Positions 16,520 through 24,569 of a stretch of DNA of 64,000 nt are shown in pieces. The position numbers and the translations under genes were made by a program. Each line of letters starts with the position of its first letter. The stretch's first letter is position 1. Source of the DNA: an uncultured Eubacteriales bacterium (GTDB lineage: Bacteria > Bacillota > Clostridia > Oscillospirales > Acutalibacteraceae); the NCBI GenBank assembly GCA_934457415.1, contig CAKSHM010000001.1:252411-316410 (forward strand). The letters run 5' to 3'. The notes below the pieces were generated by a model, which was not told where the DNA came from, ran no database searches, and worked only from the letters and a program-made list of their open reading frames with translations.

Positions 16520-17357
16520 CAGACCGGAACTGCTTTCAAAGCTTTACATATCGCTTGTAAATCAAAGCTGCAAGGATTTTTACTGGCTGATTGTAGACGA
16601 CGGCTCTGATGAAATTACAAAAAACACGATAAAGGATATGCAAAGCGAAAATTCGCTTTGTATTGAGGTTATAGAACAGGAAAATTCAGGTAAGTATATA
16701 GCGCACAATACAGGCGTTAAAAATTGCCGTACCGAGCTTTTTGTCTGTGTTGATTCGGATGACGAATTGTTCCCGAATGCAATTGAAAAGATTCTTGATT
16801 TTTGGCAGAACTGCGGAAAAACTGCTGATATATGCGGAATTGTTTCGCCTAAATCCATGTCAGGAAAATCTTATTTTAAAAATCCTCCCAAAGAAAGCTC
16901 TTTAATGGATTTGTATAATAAAGGACAGCTTGTCGGCGAAACCATGCTTGTTTTTCGCACCGAGGTTTTAAAAAAATATTTATTTCCCGAAATAAAAGGC
17001 GAAAAATTTATGTCTGAGTGCGTAGTTTATAACCAAATAGATAAAAAATATAAGCTTGCGGTTTTAAATGAATATCTGTATAAAGCGGAATATCAGTCGG
17101 ACGGATTAACACTTAATATAGAAAAAATTCATGATAAAAATCCTGTAACAACTCTTATAATGTTTCGTTCGGAAGCCGCTTTTAATAATAATTTTATCAA
17201 ATCAGCCAAGTCATTCGGAGCTTATCTTGCTTGGAAAAAGGTTAAATCTTTAAAGGGCTATGATAAATATCCCGTTAAAATATGCGTCAGAATTGCCGGT
17301 ACTTTTCTAAAACCGCATTATGAACTGCTTTTTAAAAGAAAGGAAACAGAAAAATGA
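16479..17357 (+). CDS. Family 2 glycosyltransferase
   Basis: 292 aa GT2 enzyme. PITVMTPVFNRPELLSKLY and IVDDGSDE form the nucleotide-binding start; 'CVDSDDE' supplies the DXD-type ligands. The start codon lies 41 bp inside the polymerase gene, with GGAAAGG about 10 nt upstream, and its stop overlaps the next start by 4 bp. Two GT2 enzymes in the operon differ clearly in sequence, so they probably form different linkages. Confidence 0.88.
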   Translation: MVEKPITVMTPVFNRPELLSKLYISLVNQSCKDFYWLIVDDGSDEITKNTIKDMQSENSLCIEVIEQENSGKYIAHNTGVKNCRTELFVCVDSDDELFPNAIEKILDFWQNCGKTADICGIVSPKSMSGKSYFKNPPKESSLMDLYNKGQLVGETMLVFRTEVLKKYLFPEIKGEKFMSECVVYNQIDKKYKLAVLNEYLYKAEYQSDGLTLNIEKIHDKNPVTTLIMFRSEAAFNNNFIKSAKSFGAYLAWKKVKSLKGYDKYPVKICVRIAGTFLKPHYELLFKRKETEK

Positions 17358-18535
17358 AAATAGTTTTTTGCGGTTTCGGAAATCCGGACAACAGGGGCTG
17401 CGAAGCAATAATCCGCTCTACAACGAAAATGGTTAAAGATGTTTTTCCAAAATCGGAAACAATAGTTATGTCAAATGATTTCGGCCGCGTGCCAATGCCT
17501 GAAATCAAGGAAATAGATAAATATGAATTCAGTTATTATCCGCATGAGGATTCGTTTGATAAATACATATATGCGGGTTTAAAGAAAATCTTTAAATCAA
17601 CAACTAAGTGGTGTGATTTAAAGAACAATAAGGCTTATAAAAGAATAGGGAATGCTGATTTATGTATTTCCGTAGGCGGGGACAATTTTTGCTACGGAAG
17701 CTCAATAGACCATTTTTTAGTTCATCATTCTCATTTTAAAAGGACAGGTTCAAAGCTTATTCATTGGGGAACGAGCTTCGAAGAAAGTCTTATTCCCGAA
17801 AAGCTTGTTAAAGATCTTAACGGCTTTGACGCTATAATGCTTCGAGAATCAATATCTTATGAAACTTTAAAATCGAATGATGTCAAAGCTCCGTTATATG
17901 TTATCCCTGACCCTGCTTTTACAATGGAACCGATACCTGTTAAAAGTGTCGGTGATTTTGAAAACGGTTGTGTAGGCATAAATGTCAGTCCGATGATTAT
18001 GAGCATGGAATCACAAAACGGGATTGTCTGCAAAAATGCAAAAAGACTGATTGATTATATAACAGAACAGGGAAAACAGGTGATTTTAATTCCTCATGTT
18101 TCCGACAGAAGAAACGGAGAAGGCGATTACCGCATTATGAGCAACCTTTTAAATGAGGTTAAGCATCCGGAAAAATGCAAACTGATAGATTATAAATATT
18201 CTGCCCCCGAAACTAAGTTTATAATTTCAAAATGCGATATGTTCATAGGTGCCAGAACTCACGCTACCATTGCCGCATATTCTTCCTGTGTTCCGACTGC
18301 TGTTTTGGGGTATTCGGTAAAAGCCCGAGGAATTGCAAAGGATTTATTCGGTGACGATGAAAATTATGTCCTTTCCGTTCAGCAGTTAAAATCGGAAAAT
18401 GAGTTTATCAATCTTTATAAAAAATTAGAAGAAAATAAAGAATCGGTTAAAAAAAGACTGTCGGATTTAATGCCGGAATATATCAACAAAGCTTTGGAAG
18501 CCAAGAAAATTATTAAGAATTTAATGGAGAGTTAA
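17354..18535 (+). CDS. Polysaccharide pyruvyltransferase family protein, copy 1
   Basis: 393 aa, CsaB/WcaK superfamily with a GT-B-like fold; known members transfer pyruvate from phosphoenolpyruvate to a sugar as a ketal. Opening KIVFCGFGNPDNRGCEAII carries the glycine/asparagine-rich N-terminal loop; 'SVGGDNFCYG' is the family SxGGDxl block; the C-terminal IGARTHATIAAYSSCVPT gives the conserved H/R substrate site. It overlaps the GT2 gene by 4 bp and lies 1 bp before a paralogue of identical length. Pyruvyl groups would add negative charge to the polymer. Confidence 0.88.
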   Translation: MKIVFCGFGNPDNRGCEAIIRSTTKMVKDVFPKSETIVMSNDFGRVPMPEIKEIDKYEFSYYPHEDSFDKYIYAGLKKIFKSTTKWCDLKNNKAYKRIGNADLCISVGGDNFCYGSSIDHFLVHHSHFKRTGSKLIHWGTSFEESLIPEKLVKDLNGFDAIMLRESISYETLKSNDVKAPLYVIPDPAFTMEPIPVKSVGDFENGCVGINVSPMIMSMESQNGIVCKNAKRLIDYITEQGKQVILIPHVSDRRNGEGDYRIMSNLLNEVKHPEKCKLIDYKYSAPETKFIISKCDMFIGARTHATIAAYSSCVPTAVLGYSVKARGIAKDLFGDDENYVLSVQQLKSENEFINLYKKLEENKESVKKRLSDLMPEYINKALEAKKIIKNLMES

Positions 18536-18536
18536 A

Positions 18537-19718
18537 ATGAATTATTGTTTTTATCCTCACCCTTCCTCTAAAAATCATGGGTGCGAAGCTATTGCTGTAT
18601 GCACATATAACATATTAAAAAAATATGCGCCTGATTCGCGGACGGAATTATTGACAAAATATCCGTTGCTTTCCGAATTCGGCGGAGGGGGAAAAGTGTA
18701 TGATATTTATGATAAAATCACTGTTTTTCCTTTACCGTCATTAAAAAAATATTCTTTTTCTTGGTTTAAGTATCAGATTTCAAAGCTTAAAAAGCAAGAC
18801 AAGGCTGTTGAAATTCTTTCGGATGAGATAATTAAAAAGGACGGAGAAATATTTGAAAGAAATGATATATTTATATCTATCGGCGGTGATAATTACTGCT
18901 ACGGCAGACCGGCATCCTTTTATGCCTTAAATAAAGCCGTTCATAAAAAACAGAAAAAATCAATTCTCTACGGGTGTTCTGTAGAGCCAAAAGCAATAGA
19001 TGAAGAAATGAAATCAGATCTTAGGCTGTATGACAAAATAGTAGTCAGGGAATCTTTAACATATAATGCCCTTAAAGAAAACGGAATAGATAACGCGGTA
19101 TTATATCCGGATCCTGCATTTACTTTAGAGCCGATTGATTCGGGAATTAAACTTACTAATACAATCGGCATAAATATCAGCCCTATGATATACAGTTATT
19201 CTGATAATAAATCGGTTGTTTTTGATTCTTTTGTAAATTTAATAAAATATATTTTAAATAATACCGATTGTAATATTGCTCTTATTCCTCATGTTACGGC
19301 AAAGACAACCAATGACCTTGATTCTTTAAATGAAATCAAAAATATTTTTGCCAAAGAAGAAAGAATAAGCTTAATTGCCGATACTGACTGCCAAAGACTT
19401 AAAGATATAATCTCACAATGCAGAATTTTTATCGGCGCGAGAACTCATGCAACGATAGCCGCATATTCTTCCTGCGTTCCGACTTTGGTTTGCGGATATT
19501 CTGTTAAAGCTAAAGGAATTGCAAAAGATCTTTTCGGAACATATAAGAACTATGTTTTGCCCGTACAGGATTTAAAAGAAAAAAATAATCTTACAGAGGC
19601 TTTTAAATATATCTCAGCAAATGAAAATGATATCAGAAACACTTTAAAAAATATAATGCCGGATTATATTGAAAGAGCATGGTTATCGGGAAAAGAGTTA
19701 ATAAATGAAAAGTCTTAA
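18537..19718 (+). CDS. Polysaccharide pyruvyltransferase family protein, copy 2
   Basis: 393 aa, a tandem paralogue of the preceding gene. Shared blocks include S(I/V)GGDN(Y/F)CYG, 'DPAFT(L/M)EPI', 'GIN(I/V)SPMI', 'IGARTHATIAAYSSCVPT' and 'GYSVKA(K/R)GIAKDLFG', while the regions between are diverged. The strong conservation of the putative phosphoenolpyruvate/acceptor pocket against a variable remainder suggests both copies are active on different sugars or positions. It overlaps the flippase gene by 14 bp. Confidence 0.88.
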   Translation: MNYCFYPHPSSKNHGCEAIAVCTYNILKKYAPDSRTELLTKYPLLSEFGGGGKVYDIYDKITVFPLPSLKKYSFSWFKYQISKLKKQDKAVEILSDEIIKKDGEIFERNDIFISIGGDNYCYGRPASFYALNKAVHKKQKKSILYGCSVEPKAIDEEMKSDLRLYDKIVVRESLTYNALKENGIDNAVLYPDPAFTLEPIDSGIKLTNTIGINISPMIYSYSDNKSVVFDSFVNLIKYILNNTDCNIALIPHVTAKTTNDLDSLNEIKNIFAKEERISLIADTDCQRLKDIISQCRIFIGARTHATIAAYSSCVPTLVCGYSVKAKGIAKDLFGTYKNYVLPVQDLKEKNNLTEAFKYISANENDIRNTLKNIMPDYIERAWLSGKELINEKS

Positions 19719-21222
19719 AGTAAGTCAGATAAAAGCCGGCGTGCTTTTATCGTATATTCAGACATTTATAAGCGTAATCATTTCGCTGGTCTATACACCT
19801 GCCATGCTTTCGCTTCTTGGGAAAAGCGAGTATGGACTTTATAATATAGCTTCAACACTGATTTCTTATGTAAACTTGCTTAACATGGGATTTTCAAGCA
19901 GTTATGTAAGATTTTATTCACGAGATAAAGCCGGAAAAGATGAAACCGCTTTGGCAAGAACGAACGGATTGTTTTGTATAGTCTTTGCGTTTATAGGAAT
20001 TTTGGCTTTTATCAGCGGATTTGTTTTAATAGGATTTACTAAGATAATATTCGGCACCGGTTTAACCGATTCCGAATACTTTAAAGCAAAAATCATTATG
20101 GCGATATTGACTGTAAGTACCGCTTATAATCTCGGAACAAGTATTTTTTCTTCAATTGTGCTTGCTCACGAAAGGTTTGTCTTTCATAAAATTGTAAATC
20201 TTATCAAAACTGTTTTAAGTCCGGCTGTTACATGGTTGCTTCTCTTAAACGGCTATAAATCAATCGGAATGTCGGTTGTAACAGCTGTTTTAACTATATC
20301 AGCAGATACTTTTTATATGGTGTACTGTTTCAGAGTATTAAAAATAAAAGTTAATATTCATAATCCCTCAAAAAATCAGTTAAAAGAAATTACGGTTTTT
20401 TCCGGTTTTATAGCTGTAACTACGATAGTAGATCAGATAAATTGGAGCATTGATAAAATTATACTCGGAAGATTTTGGGGTACTGCATATACTGCGGTAT
20501 ACAGTGTTGCCGCAACAATTCAAAATTTATATACTCAAATGTCAACTGCCGTTTCCAATGTTTTTATCCCCAAGGTTAATAAAATAGTTGCGGAGGATAA
20601 AGACAAAAAAGGACTTAATTCGCTTTTTTTGAAAATAGGGCGCCTGCAGGGTATGATTTTATTCCCGATTTTGATAGGATTTATTTTTTTCGGCAAAAGC
20701 TTTATTAAGCTTTGGACACCTAACGGCTACGGACAGGCTTATTATGTCGCTTTAATACTTATGCTGTCTTCAACGGTACCATATATCCAGAATATAGGCA
20801 TAACAGTTCAGATAGCTCAGAACAAGCATAAATTCAGGGCGTATTCTTATTTATGTATGGCAATAGTGAATTTAATAATGAGTATCATTCTTTGTAAAAG
20901 CTACGGGGCAGTAGGTGTGGCAATAGGAACAGCTGTTTCTCTTGTGGTTTGTAACGGGATAATAATGAATATTTATTATCATAAAGTTATAGGGCTGGAT
21001 ATGTTTGAATTTTGGAAAAGTATGATTAAATTTATTCCTGCCGTTTTGGCAACTTCGGTTTACGGAGCTTTGATTATTTCGTTCATAAATATTGATTCGT
21101 TTTTTAAGCTTCTGTTTTTCGGAGCGATTTTTTGCCTGATTTATTTTGTAATGTTATGGTTTACATTATTGTCAAAGGATGAAAAAGGTTCAATAATAAA
21201 AAGACTAAAAAGGGGAAGCTAA
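19705..21222 (+). CDS. Wzx-type repeat-unit flippase
   Basis: 505 aa, MOP/polysaccharide transporter superfamily with about 14 hydrophobic helices. The N-terminus 'GVLLSYIQTFISVIISLVYTPAMLSLLGKSEYGLY' region shows the two opening helices and the K-S-E-Y-G-L-Y motif typical of Wzx/RfbX proteins, and the gene lies inside an assembly operon with a polymerase. It moves undecaprenyl-diphosphate-linked repeat units to the outer face of the membrane. The start overlaps the upstream gene by 14 bp and the stop overlaps the next start by 1 bp. Confidence 0.9.
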   Translation: MKSLKVSQIKAGVLLSYIQTFISVIISLVYTPAMLSLLGKSEYGLYNIASTLISYVNLLNMGFSSSYVRFYSRDKAGKDETALARTNGLFCIVFAFIGILAFISGFVLIGFTKIIFGTGLTDSEYFKAKIIMAILTVSTAYNLGTSIFSSIVLAHERFVFHKIVNLIKTVLSPAVTWLLLLNGYKSIGMSVVTAVLTISADTFYMVYCFRVLKIKVNIHNPSKNQLKEITVFSGFIAVTTIVDQINWSIDKIILGRFWGTAYTAVYSVAATIQNLYTQMSTAVSNVFIPKVNKIVAEDKDKKGLNSLFLKIGRLQGMILFPILIGFIFFGKSFIKLWTPNGYGQAYYVALILMLSSTVPYIQNIGITVQIAQNKHKFRAYSYLCMAIVNLIMSIILCKSYGAVGVAIGTAVSLVVCNGIIMNIYYHKVIGLDMFEFWKSMIKFIPAVLATSVYGALIISFINIDSFFKLLFFGAIFCLIYFVMLWFTLLSKDEKGSIIKRLKRGS

Positions 21223-22430
21223 TGGTAACAGAATTAAAAAAAGGTAAATGCACCGGATGCGGTGTTTGTGAAACGGTTTGCCCAAAATCCTGTATAGAAC
21301 TAAAAAGCGATGAAGAAGGATTTGAATATCCTGAAATTGATTTTTCCGAATGTGTAAAATGCAACAAATGCGACAGATTTTGTCATGCTCAAAATTTATT
21401 AAAAAACGAAACCTGCATATCAGAGCCTTATGTTGCTTACAACAAAGATGGTGCAATAAGAGAAAGCAGCTCCTCGGGGGGAATCTTTTGGACTCTTTGT
21501 GAAAAGGTCATTAAAAACAAAGGTGTTGTTTACGGTGTAATAGTTGACGAAGAAAACAAAGTAAAGCACATAAGAGCCGCTTGTCTTGATGATGCTGAAA
21601 AAATGCGTGGCTCAAAATATGTTCAAAGTAAAATATCTTCCGATATTTTTGAATCGGTAAAATCCGATTTGGAAAATAATTGCTTTGTTCTTTTTTCCGG
21701 CACCCCTTGTCAGATCGGCGCTTTAAACAGGTTTCTCGGTAAAGATTATGATAAGCTTTTAAAGGTATCGTTTATCTGCCACGGCGTTCCGTCTCCTTAT
21801 GTTTTTAAAAAATATATTTCATGGCAGGAAAATAATCGCAAGTCAAAGGTAACTGATATATCTTTCAGAAACAAGGATCGCGGCTGGACAGGCTTTTCAA
21901 TGAAATTGTCTTTTTCGGACGGTACAAAATATTCAAAATCTTTAAAATATGACCCTTACTTGCAGGTTTTTTTAAAGAATTTATGTTTAAGAGATTCTTG
22001 CTATGAATGTAAGTACAAGGGAGAGAAAATACTGTCGTCAAATATCGATATATTGTTGGCGGATAAATGGGGGAATACCGGTTCAAAATTTGATGAAATA
22101 AATGATGATAAGGGATTGTCCTTAATATTTTTATTCTCAAAAAAAGCAAAAGAAATATTTAAGGCTGTTTCGGAAAAATTGCTTTATGAAAAAGCAGATT
22201 TTAACATAGCGGCAAATTCTAATATTGCATTTTTTAAATCTGCAAAAAGAAATCCAAAACAAAATGAATTTTATAAGGATTTAAACGTTTTGCCGTTTGA
22301 TAAGCTTTATAAAAAATATGCAAAAGCCCCGACGTCGGTCATATTAAAGAGTAATGTTAAAAAATACGGCTTTAAAATCTGTAAATTTTTGCATATCAAT
22401 AAGCTTGTTAAAAAAATTATAAATCGGTAA
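21222..22430 (+). CDS. FrhB-like iron-sulfur protein (F420 hydrogenase beta-subunit family)
   Basis: 402 aa. Two 4Fe-4S clusters at the N-terminus: Cys10, 13, 16, 20 (CTGCGVCETVCPK) and Cys44, 47, 50, 54 (CVKCNKCDRFC). These are followed by the FrhB domains with the 'SSSGGIFWTL' and 'FSGTPCQIGAL' blocks that bind flavin in the family. The organism type does not use F420, so the partner is probably a flavin and ferredoxin. Such genes recur next to pyruvyltransferases in Gram-positive and archaeal polysaccharide loci, where the redox reaction is unresolved. It starts on the last base of the flippase stop. Confidence 0.88.
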   Translation: MVTELKKGKCTGCGVCETVCPKSCIELKSDEEGFEYPEIDFSECVKCNKCDRFCHAQNLLKNETCISEPYVAYNKDGAIRESSSSGGIFWTLCEKVIKNKGVVYGVIVDEENKVKHIRAACLDDAEKMRGSKYVQSKISSDIFESVKSDLENNCFVLFSGTPCQIGALNRFLGKDYDKLLKVSFICHGVPSPYVFKKYISWQENNRKSKVTDISFRNKDRGWTGFSMKLSFSDGTKYSKSLKYDPYLQVFLKNLCLRDSCYECKYKGEKILSSNIDILLADKWGNTGSKFDEINDDKGLSLIFLFSKKAKEIFKAVSEKLLYEKADFNIAANSNIAFFKSAKRNPKQNEFYKDLNVLPFDKLYKKYAKAPTSVILKSNVKKYGFKICKFLHINKLVKKIINR

Positions 22431-22459
22431 ATGAAATTTATTTCAGAAAAGGTGAGCAA

Positions 22460-23626
22460 ATGGAAACCAAAGAGCTTAGAATATTTTTTGATTTAATAAA
22501 CAGCGCTGTGTTTGAAGAAAAAATAAGCGAGGAAACAAAGGAAGGCTTCTTAGAAAGTATGCTGCCGTCTTTTTATAATCTCGCCAAAAAACATGACCTT
22601 GCCCACCTTATAGGCTATGCCTTAAGTTCAAACGGCTTTGAATTAAAAAACGATTATTCGGATAAATTCAAAAAGCTTAATATTATGGCTGTTATGAGAT
22701 ATGAACAGCTTAAATATGAGCTGAATAATCTCTCAAACTCTCTTGAAAAGAATAAAATACCTTTTATTCCCCTTAAGGGAAGCGTAATAAGAAATTATTA
22801 TAAATATCCCTATATGAGAACAAGCTGCGATATAGATGTCCTTATCCATGAAGAGGATAAGGAAAAAGCAATAAAGAGTCTTATAAATGAATGCGGATAT
22901 AAAAAAGAGGGAGAAGGTTCCCATGATGTCTCCCTCTTTACCGAGGGCGGAAGACATATAGAACTTCATTTCGACCTTGTCGAAAAAGACCGCGCCAATA
23001 ATGCAAACAGAATTTTAAAAACCGTTTGGGAAGATGTTAAACTAAAAAAAGGTTGTTCTTATCTTTATGAAATGAGCGATGAGTTCTTTTATCTTTATCA
23101 TATAGCCCACATGGCTAAGCATTTTGAAAACGGCGGCTGCGGTATAAGACCTTTTATAGATATAAAGGTACTAAACAGTATCCCTCATAGTAAAACGAAA
23201 AGGGAAGAGCTGTTAAAAAAAGCAGAGCTTTTAACATTTGCAAAAGCGGCGGAGAATTTAAGTAAAGCTTGGTTTGATAAAGAGGAATATGATGAGCTGT
23301 CTCTTAAAATGCAAAGCTATATATTGACCGGCGGGGTATACGGAACAAATACAAACAGAATAACCGTACAGCAGCAAAAGCAGGGCGGAAAGATAAAATA
23401 CGCCTTAAATAAAATCTTCCTGCCTTATGATATAATAAAATTCCATTATCCTGTTTTAAAAAAGCATAAATGGCTTATGCCCGCTATGCAGGTAAGGCGC
23501 TGGTGCAAGCTGATATTCTTAGGCGGAATGAAGCGCTCTGTAAACGAGCTTAAGATAAACAGCCGTGTTACGGACGAAAGCAAGGCTGAGGTCAACATAA
23601 TGCTGAATCAGCTGGAGATTAAATAA
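22460..23626 (+). CDS. Nucleotidyltransferase-fold protein (PF14907-like)
   Basis: 388 aa, last gene of the operon, 29 bp after the FrhB-like gene, with AAAAGGTGAG before ATG 22460. 'IPLKGSVIRNYYKYPYMR' (KG at 106-107) followed by CDIDVLI with D124 and D126 is the polymerase-beta-like nucleotidyltransferase active site of the PF14907 family. Helical regions surround this core. Family members are found in polysaccharide and natural-product clusters, and their biochemical role is largely unknown; transfer of a nucleotide or phospho-group to a polymer or protein is the general expectation. Confidence 0.8.
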   Translation: METKELRIFFDLINSAVFEEKISEETKEGFLESMLPSFYNLAKKHDLAHLIGYALSSNGFELKNDYSDKFKKLNIMAVMRYEQLKYELNNLSNSLEKNKIPFIPLKGSVIRNYYKYPYMRTSCDIDVLIHEEDKEKAIKSLINECGYKKEGEGSHDVSLFTEGGRHIELHFDLVEKDRANNANRILKTVWEDVKLKKGCSYLYEMSDEFFYLYHIAHMAKHFENGGCGIRPFIDIKVLNSIPHSKTKREELLKKAELLTFAKAAENLSKAWFDKEEYDELSLKMQSYILTGGVYGTNTNRITVQQQKQGGKIKYALNKIFLPYDIIKFHYPVLKKHKWLMPAMQVRRWCKLIFLGGMKRSVNELKINSRVTDESKAEVNIMLNQLEIK

Positions 23627-23634
23627 AAACTTTC

Positions 23635-23672
23635 CCCCGTTTACCCGTTAATTTATTGACGGGTAAACGGGG
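23635..23672 (+). terminator. Terminator of the exopolysaccharide operon
   Basis: CCCCGTTTACCCGT (23635-23648) pairs with ACGGGTAAACGGGG (23659-23672), a 14-bp perfect GC-rich stem with a short AT loop. It lies 8 nt after the last stop. The downstream tract is only moderately T-rich (ATATGTGTTTAT). Bases 23673-23748 hold nothing I can support. Confidence 0.75.
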
Positions 23673-23748
23673 ATATGTGTTTATGGATGTGTCTATTAAA
23701 ACGTAAACCCCTTAAATGAAGAAAACCCAAAGAAAACCCCAATAAAAC

Positions 23749-23776
23749 TTGACGCTTTTTTAAAAAGAAATACAAT
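23749..23776 (+). promoter_or_regulatory. Promoter for the MazF-like gene
   Basis: TTGACG at 23749-23754, 16-nt spacer, TACAAT at 23771-23776. The leader to the start codon at 23914 is about 130 nt and very AT-rich. Confidence 0.6.
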
Positions 23777-23913
23777 ATAAATAGTGATAGTTTTATAGTA
23801 AGTTATTTTTGTTTTACATAGTGCAGTTTTTGATTCTTTTTAATTTTTTAAACGGAATCATTAACTGCATTATTTTATATATATTAATTTTTTTTAAAAG
23901 GAGGTTGCTTAAT

Positions 23914-24180
23914 ATGCAACAAACAGTAAAAAGAGGAGACATATTTTGGAGCCGTGTACCGACGGTAAGCGGCTGCGGGAACGGTGTAATGAAAAAGGTG
24001 AGACCTGTGCTTATTATTTCTAATAATAAGGCAAACTATGCCGGAAACATATATTCCGTAATTCCCATAAGCGCCAGACTTCATAAGCTTAATAAGGCTT
24101 GTCATGTTATGATTCAGGTCTTTAAACCGTCTATATTGCTCCCTGAGCAAATTACAACGGTTTCAAATAGTTGTTTTTAA
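23914..24180 (+). pseudogene. Truncated MazF/PemK-type toxin remnant
   Basis: 88 codons from ATG 23914, which has a strong GGAGG 9 nt upstream; the frame is open further upstream but without a site. VKRGDIFWSRVP, 'RPVLIISNNKAN', 'YSVIPISARLHK' and 'SILLPEQITTV' follow the MazF order of strands, including the RP(V/A)(L/V) segment. Intact MazF proteins are about 110-120 aa; this one stops where the family would have 'DKxRL' and the C-terminal helix. No antitoxin gene is next to it. It is probably inactive, or a short solitary variant. MazF cleaves mRNA at short sequence motifs when active. Confidence 0.65.
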
Positions 24181-24279
24181 TTGACTTTTAAATCAGTGCG
24201 GATTATTTTTAATTTTTCAAAGCAAAAATCTGTTAAAAATCTAAAAAATGATATTATAAATTTTTAAAATTTTTATTTG

Positions 24280-24348
24280 CAAATGCGATACAGAGTTTCC
24301 ACAATGGTAAATGGGTGTTATTTTTGTATCGCATTTGTATTTTTTTTA
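24280..24348 (+). terminator. Terminator with 13-bp perfect stem and long loop
   Basis: CAAATGCGATACA (24280-24292) and TGTATCGCATTTG (24325-24337) are perfect reverse complements, separated by a 32-nt loop and followed by TATTTTTTTT. It lies 100 nt after the MazF-like stop. The long loop is unusual for an intrinsic terminator and could bind a protein or RNA. Confidence 0.7.
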
Positions 24349-24569
24349 AAATTTATGGCTAAAAAATACTCAAAAAAGACAAATTTAAACTAAAACTAAT
24401 AATTGGAAATAAATTCTTTTAAAAATATTAAATAACAAAAATGTGATATTTTCAGTCTAATATATTATATATTTTGACTTTTGTACAGTATATAATTAAA
24501 AATGAAATAAGAACATAATTGTTTTGTTTAAATTACCTATTTCAAGATATTCGACAGGAGTGGTTCTAA
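24349..24569 (+). other. AT-rich upstream region of the transport operon
   Basis: Upstream DNA of the first transport gene. A TATAAT occurs at 24491-24496, but no -35 element sits at the right distance; a TTGACT at 24475-24480 is too close to it. AGGAG lies at 24556-24560, before TTG 24570. The DNA is extremely AT-rich and holds no coding frame I can support. The promoter of the operon is probably here but cannot be placed with confidence. Confidence 0.35.
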
